DNA of 8,601 bases from XYA12-FULL-58-9 sp001798605 (GTDB taxonomy: Bacteria; Myxococcota; XYA12-FULL-58-9), in the NCBI GenBank assembly GCA_036736205.1, contig DAINMX010000268.1, forward strand, positions 1-8,601, in the 5' to 3' direction. A model generated the notes under the pieces. The model made no database searches, was not told the origin of the DNA, and saw nothing but the letters and a program-made list of their open reading frames with translations. A program made the position numbers and the translations under genes. Below, piece by piece: positions 1 to 6,574 of this stretch; position 1 is the stretch's first letter; each line of letters starts with the position of its first letter.

Positions 1-1
1 C

Positions 2-1156
2 CTAAGGCAGACTCTGGAGACAGGCAACGAAATTATTGACGTGCCCGCGAGGATTCTCGACGCCCGCGGCAAGGCAGTGCCCATCAGCCTCAGCACTGCG
101 GTCCTTCGCGACCTTGACGGCGAGCTTCTGGGGGCCGTCGAAACTTTCCGGGACCTGTCTGCGATTGAGCAGCTTCGCCGGGAAATCACCTGCCAGTACA
201 CATTCGAGGACATCGTCGGCAAGAGCCCAGCGTTCAAAAAGATATTTTCGCTCATGCCCGACATCGCCGAAAGCGACGCCACGGTGCTCATTGAAGGACC
301 GAGCGGCTCGGGCAAGGAGCTACTTGCTCGCGCCGTGCACAACCTCTCGAACAGACGCAAAGGCCCCTACGTGGTGGTCAACTGCGGCGCTCTGCCCTTC
401 AACCTGTTCGAGTCGGAGCTGTTCGGTTACGTGCAAGGTGCGTTCACCGATGCCAAACGCGACAAGCCCGGCCGTCTGGCCTTGGCGGAAGGCGGCACCA
501 TTGTGTTCGACGAGGTGAGTGAGTTGCCACACGCAACGCAAGTCAAGCTCCTGCGGGTGTTGCAGGAGCGCGAGTATGAGCCGCTAGGCGGCGTCGACAG
601 TGTTCGCGCCAACGTCCGGGTGGTGGCCGCAACCAACAAGAAACTCGTCGAATTGGTGAGCGAAGGAAAGTTCCGCGACGATCTCTACTTTCGTCTTGCG
701 GTCGTGCGTTTGAGCATCCCGCCCTTGCGCGAACGCCGCGAAGACATTCCCTATCTCGTCGAACATTTCATCCAGCGTTTCAATGCCAAACGTGGCAAAC
801 ACATTGCGGGTGTCACACCGGCAGTCATGGAAATATTGATGCGTCACAGTCTCGCGGGCAATGTGCGCGAGTTGGAGAACATCATCGAGTATGGTTTTGT
901 CCTCTGTCACAACCGACTGCTCGACGTTGCCCATCTGCCGGAAGAACTGCAATCGCGCAGCCCACGAGATGCTGCCGTACCGCGACAAGAGGCCACGTCG
1001 TCTCTTAAGCTGGCCGAAGCTGTCGCTATCCGTACTGCCCTCGAGCAGAGCCACGGAGCTCTCGAAACAACGGCAAGGGCTCTCAACATCAGCCGCACGA
1101 CCCTGTGGCGCAAAATGAAGCGTTTCAATATTAGCGCCGACGAATTCGGCGCCTGA
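2..1156 (+). CDS. Sigma-54-dependent transcriptional activator (PAS, AAA+, Fis-type HTH), 5' partial
   Basis: This is an enhancer-binding activator that would use ATP hydrolysis to open promoters held by sigma-54 RNA polymerase. The reading frame is open to the left edge, so the N-terminus is missing; an in-frame GTG at 41 lies inside the PAS domain and is not the real start. The end of a PAS fold (sequence like PISLSTAVLRDLDG, then ETFRDLS) is followed by a short linker and the AAA+ domain. The domain has Walker A GPSGSGKE (nt 296-319), the sigma-54 contact loop written GAFTDA (nt 437-454) where GAFTGA is usual, a Walker B-like IVFDEV, the sensor segment VVAATN, and PPLRERREDI. It continues with GNVRELENIIEY and closes with a Fis-type helix-turn-helix (ALETTARALNISRTTLWRKMKRF). 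No receiver domain is visible in the part present. It sits directly upstream of a sigma-54-type promoter, so it probably controls the downstream operon (inference). Confidence 0.95.
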   Translation, partial: LRQTLETGNEIIDVPARILDARGKAVPISLSTAVLRDLDGELLGAVETFRDLSAIEQLRREITCQYTFEDIVGKSPAFKKIFSLMPDIAESDATVLIEGPSGSGKELLARAVHNLSNRRKGPYVVVNCGALPFNLFESELFGYVQGAFTDAKRDKPGRLALAEGGTIVFDEVSELPHATQVKLLRVLQEREYEPLGGVDSVRANVRVVAATNKKLVELVSEGKFRDDLYFRLAVVRLSIPPLRERREDIPYLVEHFIQRFNAKRGKHIAGVTPAVMEILMRHSLAGNVRELENIIEYGFVLCHNRLLDVAHLPEELQSRSPRDAAVPRQEATSSLKLAEAVAIRTALEQSHGALETTARALNISRTTLWRKMKRFNISADEFGA

Positions 1157-1185
1157 TCTCGTTCATGAGAAGAACCAAATTGTAG

Positions 1186-1206
1186 GGGAGGGCTTGATGC
1201 CCTCCC
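1186..1206. terminator. GC-rich hairpin after the regulator gene, possible terminator or dispersed palindrome
   Basis: A perfect 8-bp stem, GGGAGGGC (1186-1193) with GCCCTCCC (1199-1206), encloses a TTGAT loop; a G-U pair could extend it by one base. It starts 29 bases after the regulator stop codon, where a terminator is expected. No T-tract follows on the + strand (TGTCGCGG comes next), so an ordinary intrinsic terminator is not proven. The unit also looks like short palindromes that are scattered through some bacterial genomes (REP-like), but only one copy is in this window. Confidence 0.4.
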
Positions 1207-1269
1207 TGTCGCGGACAAACCACCCCACGTGAAATTGAAGAATTGAGCGCCTTCTGAAGATTGCACTCT

Positions 1270-1297
1270 TGAAACGTTGAAACCTCAAGCCGTTTCA
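1270..1297. promoter_or_regulatory. Candidate enhancer (activator) binding site, TGAAAC/GTTTCA half-sites
   Basis: TGAAAC occurs at 1270-1275 and again at 1278-1283, and its exact reverse complement GTTTCA at 1292-1297. The inner pair forms TGAAAC-N8-GTTTCA. The cluster lies about 100-125 bases upstream of the transcription start predicted from the sigma-54 element, the usual distance for an upstream activating sequence. That the neighbouring activator binds here is inference. A 6-base half-site can arise by chance, but three in 28 bases at this position is suggestive. Confidence 0.4.
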
Positions 1298-1369
1298 CTG
1301 TTGCATCTACCCAATCACGACTGATCCAGATCGTCCATATGTGACGCGGCCCAAAGGGCACAACGGTGT

Positions 1370-1385
1370 TGGCCCGATTGTTGCT
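1370..1385 (+). promoter_or_regulatory. Sigma-54 (-24/-12) promoter of the NifX-like/tmc/hmc operon
   Basis: The sequence TGGCCCGATTGTTGCT matches the consensus TGGCACRNNNNTTGCW at every defined base except one (C for A in the -24 element). The invariant GG and GC dinucleotides have the required spacing. Transcription would start near 1396, leaving a leader of only about 14 bases before the GTG at 1410. A sigma-54 activator is encoded just upstream, and all genes after it are tightly spaced, so this is probably the main operon promoter. Its position also argues against reading the NifX-like gene from the GTG at 1341. Confidence 0.75.
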
Positions 1386-1396
1386 GTGGCACGGGC

Positions 1397-1401
1397 AAGA
1401 G
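1397..1401 (+). promoter_or_regulatory. Weak ribosome binding site for the NifX-like gene
   Basis: AAGAG lies 8 bases before the GTG at 1410. It is weaker than the AAGGAG-type sites of the downstream genes and would lie almost at the 5' end of the sigma-54 transcript. It supports the GTG start at 1410 together with the conserved KVAIPRFG beginning of the family. Confidence 0.4.
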
Positions 1402-1409
1402 TATTGGTT

Positions 1410-1790
1410 GTGAAAGTTGCAATTCCACGATTCGGCGAGTCCGTAGCCCCGTGCTTCGGTGCCTCGGCCACAGTGACGATCTTCACCATCGAACGGCGCA
1501 AGGTCGTCGAGCAATTCGACTTCTGTTTGCAGTCGGCCGACACACTCGATCGGGTGCGGCTGCTGCGTGATCAACAGGTGGACACCTTGATCTGCGGCGG
1601 CCTCGAATCACGTTTGGAAGACATGGTGCAAGCCCACGGCATTGAGGTGATCTCCTGGGTGTCGGGCAGCGTCGACTCGCTGCTGCAGGCCCATCTCAAA
1701 GGGGAGCTGATCGCGGGTACCGGAAGACTCGGGTCGCCGACGGCCGAACAACAACAGCATGACCCCGAAGAAAAGGAGCCAGACGCATGA
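1410..1790 (+). CDS. NifX/NifB-type molybdenum-iron cluster-binding domain protein
   Basis: This is a 126-residue cytoplasmic protein of the dinitrogenase iron-molybdenum cofactor family (NifX, NifY, C-terminal NifB, MTH1175, orange-protein type), which binds metal-sulfur clusters. The family signature is clear: KVAIPRFGESVAPCF at the N-terminus, then a central DTLICGG, GIEVISWVSG, and LKGELIAG near the end. Cysteines are at 15, 39 and 62. The tail after about residue 108 is polar and glutamate-rich, probably disordered. GTG at 1410 is chosen because the family begins at this point and the sigma-54 promoter lies just upstream; an in-frame TTG at 1404 and GTG at 1341 are less likely. The stop overlaps the tmcD start (ATGA). 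No nif genes are present, so nitrogenase cofactor assembly is not indicated. A role in assembling, sensing or regulating the redox complex is inference. Confidence 0.85.
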   Translation: MKVAIPRFGESVAPCFGASATVTIFTIERRKVVEQFDFCLQSADTLDRVRLLRDQQVDTLICGGLESRLEDMVQAHGIEVISWVSGSVDSLLQAHLKGELIAGTGRLGSPTAEQQQHDPEEKEPDA

Positions 1791-3088
1791 GCGGACCGAA
1801 TACAGGTACGGCCGCGCCATCGAGCCAAAACATGAGCACGCGGCCCGCCAACGGGCCGCAGGATTGGGACATGGGGACCAAGACCCTCCTCGATCTCGAA
1901 AGGCTCGATGGCTACGTGGCGGAGCTCGCGGTGAGCGATGACGGTGGACATGCAGCCGCGGTCGTCGAGAAGTCTCCCGAGGAGCGCATCATCGCCGTTG
2001 ACAACCAACCGTGGGAGCCGGCGTTGGAGAAGGCTTGGTCCTTGCGCTTCACCTCCGACGGTCGCGCCTTTGCCCTGGTTCGCATCGACGACGAGTGGAC
2101 CATCATGGTCGATGGCACACCCTGGGAGGAGCGTTTTGAGTTTGCCTGGAACCCCAAACTTGCCGGCGGCGGCAAGGTCATCGGCGTCCAAACCAAGAGC
2201 GACATGCAGTACTCGGTCGCTGTGGATGGCAAGCTGTGGGATGCACGTTTCCTGTCCTGTCGGGACTACGCGCTGAGCCCCGACGGCAGCCGAGTTGCGG
2301 CCGCTGTGCAGATCGAGGAGCTTCCCGAAGCGGATGTGTTCAAGTTCCTCGAAGGGACCTGGACCGTGGTCGTCGATGAGGAGCCTTGGCCTAGGAAGTA
2401 CCTCAACGTTTACACCCCCATCTTTTCCCTCGACGGCAAGCACGTAGCCGCCCAGGTGCGCACGGATGCCACCGACTACACCGCGGCAATCGACAACCAG
2501 CCGTGGGCGCAGGTCTTCACCTGTATTTGGGAGCCGCGCTACCGAACGGGCAGCGACGTCCTCTTGCCCGTTCGCCAACAGGGGGGATGGTTCTTGGCAC
2601 AGAATGGCAAAATTCTGTGGCCGAGCAAGTATGTACAGCTCTGGCACGCGTGTGTCTCTCCCCAAGACGAGCGGATCGCGGCGGTGGTCGCCACAGCCTA
2701 TGGCCGTTGGACAGTCGCTGTCGACGATGTCCCGTGGAAGACAACGTTCAGTGATATGGTCGCGGCCCCCGTCTTCTCCCCCGATGGCCACAAAGTTGCG
2801 GCCGCCGTTAAGCATGATGGCCGTTGGAGCATCGCCGTCGACGGTGTGCCCTGGATGCCAACCTTCGACATGGTTTGGGAGCCGGTTTTTTCACCGGGTG
2901 GGGAGTCCATCGCGACAATTGTCAAGGAGAACGGCAAACAGAGCTTGGTTGTCAATGGCCGGGTTCACAGCCGCAGCTTTGACCGCCTGTGGGCACCGGC
3001 ATTCAGCCCGACCGGCAAACAGATACTGTTGCGTGGTGTCGATGGCACCCGAGTCATCCGCGAAGTGATCGCGACCACGGAGGTCTGA
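1787..3088 (+). CDS. tmcD: Electron-transfer complex subunit TmcD, tryptophan-rich repeat protein
   Basis: TmcD is the cytoplasmic, Trp-rich subunit of the Tmc transmembrane redox complex; its biochemical role is unknown. The 433-residue product has no signal peptide or membrane helix. It carries nine copies of a motif like (I/V)AVDGxPWxxxF, starting near residues 69, 106, 144, 194, 233, 270, 310, 349 and 387. They alternate with FSPDGxxVAAxV segments, a beta-propeller-like pattern with a period of about 38 residues. The first 30 residues lie outside the repeats and are low-complexity (Pro, Ser, Asn, Gly). No cysteine cluster motif is present, so it is unlikely to carry Fe-S centres; it may be a scaffold or docking subunit (inference). 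The start is well supported: AAGGAG at 1773-1778 lies 8 bases before an ATG that overlaps the previous stop codon. The identification rests on the repeat pattern and on position next to tmcC and tmcB. Confidence 0.8.
   Translation: MSGPNTGTAAPSSQNMSTRPANGPQDWDMGTKTLLDLERLDGYVAELAVSDDGGHAAAVVEKSPEERIIAVDNQPWEPALEKAWSLRFTSDGRAFALVRIDDEWTIMVDGTPWEERFEFAWNPKLAGGGKVIGVQTKSDMQYSVAVDGKLWDARFLSCRDYALSPDGSRVAAAVQIEELPEADVFKFLEGTWTVVVDEEPWPRKYLNVYTPIFSLDGKHVAAQVRTDATDYTAAIDNQPWAQVFTCIWEPRYRTGSDVLLPVRQQGGWFLAQNGKILWPSKYVQLWHACVSPQDERIAAVVATAYGRWTVAVDDVPWKTTFSDMVAAPVFSPDGHKVAAAVKHDGRWSIAVDGVPWMPTFDMVWEPVFSPGGESIATIVKENGKQSLVVNGRVHSRSFDRLWAPAFSPTGKQILLRGVDGTRVIREVIATTEV
1991..2971 (+). repeat. tmcD: Nine tandem degenerate protein repeats within tmcD
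   Basis: Spacing between successive VDGxPW-type motifs is about 37, 39, 50, 39, 37, 40, 39 and 38 residues, so the fourth copy is preceded by an insertion of about 11 residues (around residues 175-190, rich in Glu and Phe). The sixth and ninth copies are degenerate (QNGKILW, and VNGRVHS without the Trp). The regularity suggests beta-propeller blades. Codons differ between copies, so this is an old protein repeat and not a recent DNA duplication. Confidence 0.75.
3079..3083 (+). promoter_or_regulatory. Ribosome binding site fixing the tmcC start
   Basis: GGAGG lies 7 bases before the ATG at 3091 and overlaps the last codons of tmcD. It selects 3091 over the upstream in-frame start at 2989, which would place 34 extra residues inside tmcD. 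Confidence 0.7.
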
Positions 3089-3090
3089 GA

Positions 3091-3744
3091 ATGGACATCT
3101 ACGAGGTTGTACGTGGCCCCCTGGTGTGGATCGCATTTTTAGGATTGGCGGGCGGCGTTGTTGTCAAGCTGTTGTTGATGGCGAGTCTCGCCAAAAAGGA
3201 AAAGACGGTCTTTCCAACCATGAGTGCGAGCCACGGCCTACGGTCGATTCTGCATTGGATCATGCCCTGGGGCAGCACCAACATGCGGGCGTGGCCGGTC
3301 ATGACTACGGTGTCATTTGCCTTTCATCTGTGCCTTCTGGTGACACCTCTGTTTGTTATGGGGCATGCCGTTTCGTGGCAACAATCCTGGGGCATCAGTT
3401 GGTGGAGCCTGCCCGCCCTTGCCGCAGACATCATGACTCTGTGGGTCGTGTGCGGGGGCGTCTTTTTTCTGATTCGGCGTCTGACAGCTCCAGAAGTCCG
3501 CAACGTCACCACCTTCAAAGATGTCCTATTGATACTCTTGGTGATTTCTCCCTACCTCACCGCCTTTGTGGCCCATGAGCAGTGGTTCAATAACGATGTC
3601 ATGATTGTCCTGCATATCGTTACGGGCGTTCTGTGGATGTTGGCGATTCCCTTCACATGGCTGTCGCACATGTTCTGGTTCGTGTTTACGCGTGCCTACA
3701 TGGGCAGTGAGTTCGGCGCAGTGCGAAACGCACGGGACTGGTGA
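3091..3744 (+). CDS. tmcC: Electron-transfer complex membrane subunit TmcC, NarI-like cytochrome b
   Basis: This 217-residue integral membrane protein is related to the gamma subunit of respiratory nitrate reductase and to HmcE and DsrM. It should bind two b-type haems and move electrons between the membrane or quinone pool and TmcB. Five hydrophobic segments are visible, near residues 11-32, 71-93, 108-128, 144-161 and 170-196. Histidines suited to axial haem ligation lie in helix 2 (H79 and H92) and helix 5 (H175 and H193); the 18-residue spacing of the second pair is like that in NarI. The loop with SHGLRSILHWIMPWG is typical of TmcC/HmcE-type proteins. The start follows the tmcD stop by 2 bases and has a good ribosome binding site, so translation is probably coupled. 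The name TmcC is preferred over HmcE because of the adjacent tmcD. Confidence 0.88.
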   Translation: MDIYEVVRGPLVWIAFLGLAGGVVVKLLLMASLAKKEKTVFPTMSASHGLRSILHWIMPWGSTNMRAWPVMTTVSFAFHLCLLVTPLFVMGHAVSWQQSWGISWWSLPALAADIMTLWVVCGGVFFLIRRLTAPEVRNVTTFKDVLLILLVISPYLTAFVAHEQWFNNDVMIVLHIVTGVLWMLAIPFTWLSHMFWFVFTRAYMGSEFGAVRNARDW

Positions 3745-3769
3745 TTCACTTCAACGAGGATTTGTGAAT

Positions 3770-5086
3770 ATGGACCTTCAAGATCAGGCCGTCCTGGACC
3801 GCGGAATAGATGAGGGACTCGAGAAGCTCACACCCGAGCGTATCGAAAAGGTTATCCGCCACGTACTCGACAACGAGAGCGCCGCCCGACTCAAAGTCTA
3901 TCTCGAGACCTGCGTGCATTGTGGGCTTTGCTCCGAGGCTTGCCACACCTATCTCTCCCGTGACAAGGACCCTGACTTCGCGCCTGTCGCCAAAGTCAAA
4001 GACACCCTGTGGGAGATGGTCAAACGCAAAGGAAGAGTCGACAAGGACTTGCTGCGTCGATCCGCACGCATTGCCTTCACCGAGTGCGGTGCCTGTCGCC
4101 GTTGCAGCATGTACTGTCCCTTCGGCATTGACATCGCCTACCTCATCATGACGGTGCGACGCATCTGCAGCCTTCTGCAGATTGTGCCGCAGTACTTGCA
4201 AGACACCACCAACAGCCACGCGGTGACATCCAACCAGATGTGGGTGCAGGCCGACGAGTGGATTGACACCCTCATGTGGCAAGAGGAAGACGCACGCGAC
4301 TCATTTGCCGACGCGCGCATTCCCTTGGACAAAGAGGGCGCGGAGGTCATGTACTCGGTCATTGCGCCCGAGCCCAAGATCATGGCCCAGCTCCTTGGCA
4401 ACATGGCTGTCATCATGAAGGCCGCCAACGTGGACTGGACAATGCCGAGTGCCGATGGCTGGGACAACAGCAACATGGCCATGTACTCCGGTGACTTCGA
4501 AGTCATGGGTCGAGTCGAGCGCGCTCATTGGGAGCGGGCGCGGGCGCTCAAGGTAGAGCGCGTGGTCATGGGGGAATGTGGCCATGCCTACCGCGGTGCC
4601 GTCTACGACGGGCCAAAATGGCTGGGTTGGCAGAAACCACCGATACCGATGATTCATGCTGTCGAGTTTTACTACGAGCTGATTCACAGTGGTCGGCTGA
4701 AGATACACAGAAAGATCACCGAGCCTGTCACCGTCCAGGATCCGTGCAACATCGTCCGTGGCCGCGGCCTCCATCACAAGTTGCGCTACGTCGTCAACGC
4801 GCTCTGCGAGAATTTTACCGATATGGATCCGCGCTACGAGCACAATTACTGCTGCGCCGCCGGTGGCGGCATCATCAACTGCGGGCCGCCGTGGAAGCTG
4901 TCGCGAATGAAGAGCATTCGTGTCAAGGCCGAACAAATGGCGGCGACCGGCGCGAAGATATGCATCACGCCGTGCCACAACTGCCACTCGGGCATCGAGG
5001 ACATCATTGGCCACTACAAGTTGGGCATGCATGTGTCGTTCATCAACGAGCTGCTGGTCAAGGCCATAGCAGAGCCCCAAGGCTGA
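3770..5086 (+). CDS. tmcB: Electron-transfer complex iron-sulfur subunit TmcB (HdrD/DsrK/HmcF-like)
   Basis: This cytoplasmic Fe-S protein of 438 residues is related to the catalytic HdrD/DsrK family and would pass electrons between TmcC and a cytoplasmic thiol/disulfide-type partner. Two ferredoxin-type [4Fe-4S] motifs are complete: C48, C51, C54, C58 and C106, C109, C112, C116 (the second ends CPFG). The C-terminal half holds a CCG domain with C326, the C361-C362 pair, and C402 with C405, as needed for the unusual cluster of heterodisulfide reductases. The first CCG-like half is degenerate, with only GECGHAYR (C270). There is no signal peptide or membrane helix. ATG at 3770 is chosen because GAGGA (3756-3760) precedes it and an upstream in-frame ATG at 3605 would lie inside tmcC. 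The gap to tmcC is 25 bases. Confidence 0.9.
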   Translation: MDLQDQAVLDRGIDEGLEKLTPERIEKVIRHVLDNESAARLKVYLETCVHCGLCSEACHTYLSRDKDPDFAPVAKVKDTLWEMVKRKGRVDKDLLRRSARIAFTECGACRRCSMYCPFGIDIAYLIMTVRRICSLLQIVPQYLQDTTNSHAVTSNQMWVQADEWIDTLMWQEEDARDSFADARIPLDKEGAEVMYSVIAPEPKIMAQLLGNMAVIMKAANVDWTMPSADGWDNSNMAMYSGDFEVMGRVERAHWERARALKVERVVMGECGHAYRGAVYDGPKWLGWQKPPIPMIHAVEFYYELIHSGRLKIHRKITEPVTVQDPCNIVRGRGLHHKLRYVVNALCENFTDMDPRYEHNYCCAAGGGIINCGPPWKLSRMKSIRVKAEQMAATGAKICITPCHNCHSGIEDIIGHYKLGMHVSFINELLVKAIAEPQG

Positions 5087-5098
5087 AGAGGAAACGAG

Positions 5099-6574
5099 AT
5101 GCTGCACAAACACGTTCATGCCATTGTCTTTGTGGCCGTTGCGCTCGCGTCCCCAGGCTGCGGTTCCGAGACGACGGAGGCGAGTCGCTCCGTGTCAGCC
5201 ATCGACCTCAAATTCCCAGGCGATCTCGAGCGTCCGACAGTCGTGTTCCCGCACCGGCAACACACGGCAGCGCTCGAGGCCAAGGGTTGCAAGACTTGTC
5301 ACCCGGCCAACCAAGACGGGGGCATGTCACTCAAGTTTGCCCGCCAGAGGGACCCGGTGGACGCCGAAGAGTTGATGGATCTCTACCACGACACCTGCAT
5401 CGGCTGTCATGAGGCGAACCCCACAGCGAAGACGGGGCCGGTCACCTGTGCCAATTGCCACAGGCGCGATGCGGGGGGCACATCGACGCGTGTTGCCATG
5501 AGCTTTGACTATTCGCTGCATGGTCGGCACGTGGCCACTGAAAACAACAAGTGCGAAGCGTGCCATCATGTCTACGACGAAACGACCAAGGAGCTGCGCT
5601 ACGAGAAGGGCAAAGAGAGCGCATGCCGAGATTGTCACTCGGAGGTGGATGAGGGCAACAAGTTGTCGTTGTCCCACGCCTCTCACACCTCCTGTATTCG
5701 TTGCCACCAGGGGCACAAAGAAAAGGGGGAGAAGACGGGTCCCGATACCTGCACAGGTTGTCACGACGCAGAGAGCCTCGCCAAGATCGACAAGGTTGAG
5801 CCTCATGTGCGACTCCAACGGGGTCAGCCCGACGTCTCATGGGTGTCAGCGCCAGGTGCCACTTCGCCCATCGTCGCCTTCAACCACCTCGCACATGAGC
5901 CGCATACCAAGAACTGTTCAACGTGCCACCACGAAACCCTAGCGGCGTGCAGTGAATGTCATACGCTGACCGGCGATCCGAAGGGCAGGGGGGTGACCCT
6001 GGAGGGCGCCTACCATCACCCAACTTCGACCCACAGTTGCGTGGGGTGTCACCACGAGTCAACGAAAGTCCGGCAATGCTCTGGTTGTCACGGCATGCTC
6101 GCTGAAGGCCCCGCACAACGGTCGTGTAGAACCTGTCATGCTGGCCCCAGCCCTGCCGATGAGAGGCCCGAGGTGCCACCTGCCGCCGATCGGATCATGG
6201 AACCTCTGCCCGAGGTCTCGGCGACGTTCCCCTCCGAGGTCACCATCGATGTTCTGGCGAAGGACTATCAACCCGCGAAATTGCCGCACCTGGCCATCGT
6301 CCGTGCTCTCGACAAGGCAGCACGTGACAACCATCTGGCGACGGCATTCCATCAGGACCCGGAAATCCTATGCACGGCATGCCATCACCAAACGCCCGTG
6401 GGTGCTCGCCCCCCAACCTGCCGTTCTTGTCACGCGGGTGCTCTCGACCCCAGCACCGACAAGCCAGCGTTGCAGGCGGCATATCACCGGCAGTGCATTG
6501 GGTGTCACGAACGCATCGGTCAACCGACGGATTGCAAGATATGTCATGCCCCGGTGCAAGGAGGCAACCGATGA
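5099..6574 (+). CDS. hmcA: Periplasmic hexadecahaem cytochrome c HmcA
   Basis: This 491-residue multihaem class III cytochrome has exactly 16 CXXCH motifs, with first cysteines at 64, 100, 117, 152, 176, 199, 218, 273, 284, 314, 327, 343, 425, 441, 466 and 479. They group as 3, 4, 5 and 4. This agrees with the known HmcA plan of one incomplete and three complete cytochrome c3-like modules plus one extra haem. Many additional histidines could be distal ligands. A cysteine-free linker of about 75 residues separates haems 12 and 13. The N-terminus has a hydrophobic signal ending ASPGC at residue 21; this may be a lipoprotein site, but Pro at -2 is atypical. HmcA would accept electrons from cytochrome c3 or hydrogenase/formate dehydrogenase systems and pass them to HmcB/HmcC. 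AGAGGA sits 6 bases before the ATG. The stop overlaps the hmcB start. Confidence 0.93.
   Translation: MLHKHVHAIVFVAVALASPGCGSETTEASRSVSAIDLKFPGDLERPTVVFPHRQHTAALEAKGCKTCHPANQDGGMSLKFARQRDPVDAEELMDLYHDTCIGCHEANPTAKTGPVTCANCHRRDAGGTSTRVAMSFDYSLHGRHVATENNKCEACHHVYDETTKELRYEKGKESACRDCHSEVDEGNKLSLSHASHTSCIRCHQGHKEKGEKTGPDTCTGCHDAESLAKIDKVEPHVRLQRGQPDVSWVSAPGATSPIVAFNHLAHEPHTKNCSTCHHETLAACSECHTLTGDPKGRGVTLEGAYHHPTSTHSCVGCHHESTKVRQCSGCHGMLAEGPAQRSCRTCHAGPSPADERPEVPPAADRIMEPLPEVSATFPSEVTIDVLAKDYQPAKLPHLAIVRALDKAARDNHLATAFHQDPEILCTACHHQTPVGARPPTCRSCHAGALDPSTDKPALQAAYHRQCIGCHERIGQPTDCKICHAPVQGGNR
6558..6564 (+). promoter_or_regulatory. Ribosome binding site fixing the hmcB start
   Basis: AAGGAGG, 6 bases before the ATG at 6571, selects that start over an in-frame ATG at 6370. 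The product then begins directly with a Tat signal peptide, which confirms the choice. Confidence 0.8.

Noticed and set aside
1312..1324. AATCACGACTGAT as an IHF site between enhancer and promoter
   Set aside because: It fails the TTR part of the IHF consensus, so it is too weak to call.
1386..1391. A second TGGCAC in the intergenic region as an alternative sigma-54 -24 element
   Set aside because: No TTGC follows at the required spacing, and a start from it would fall after the GTG at 1410.
1341..1409. Extension of the NifX-like protein to the in-frame GTG at 1341
   Set aside because: The added 23 residues precede the conserved family start, contain the sigma-54 promoter, and no ribosome binding site is seen before 1341.
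1571..2815. A 414-codon open frame on the minus strand, antisense to tmcD
   Set aside because: It has no recognisable domain, and overlaps a gene with clear repeats and a strong ribosome binding site. Long antisense frames are expected in GC-rich codon-biased DNA.
1991..2971. tmcD repeats as a DNA-level tandem repeat or CRISPR-like array
   Set aside because: The repeat is at the protein level with diverged codons, and there are no identical DNA repeats with spacers.
4301..5119. A 272-codon minus-strand open frame antisense to tmcB
   Set aside because: The + strand encodes all the expected cysteine motifs of TmcB. The antisense product is without family features.
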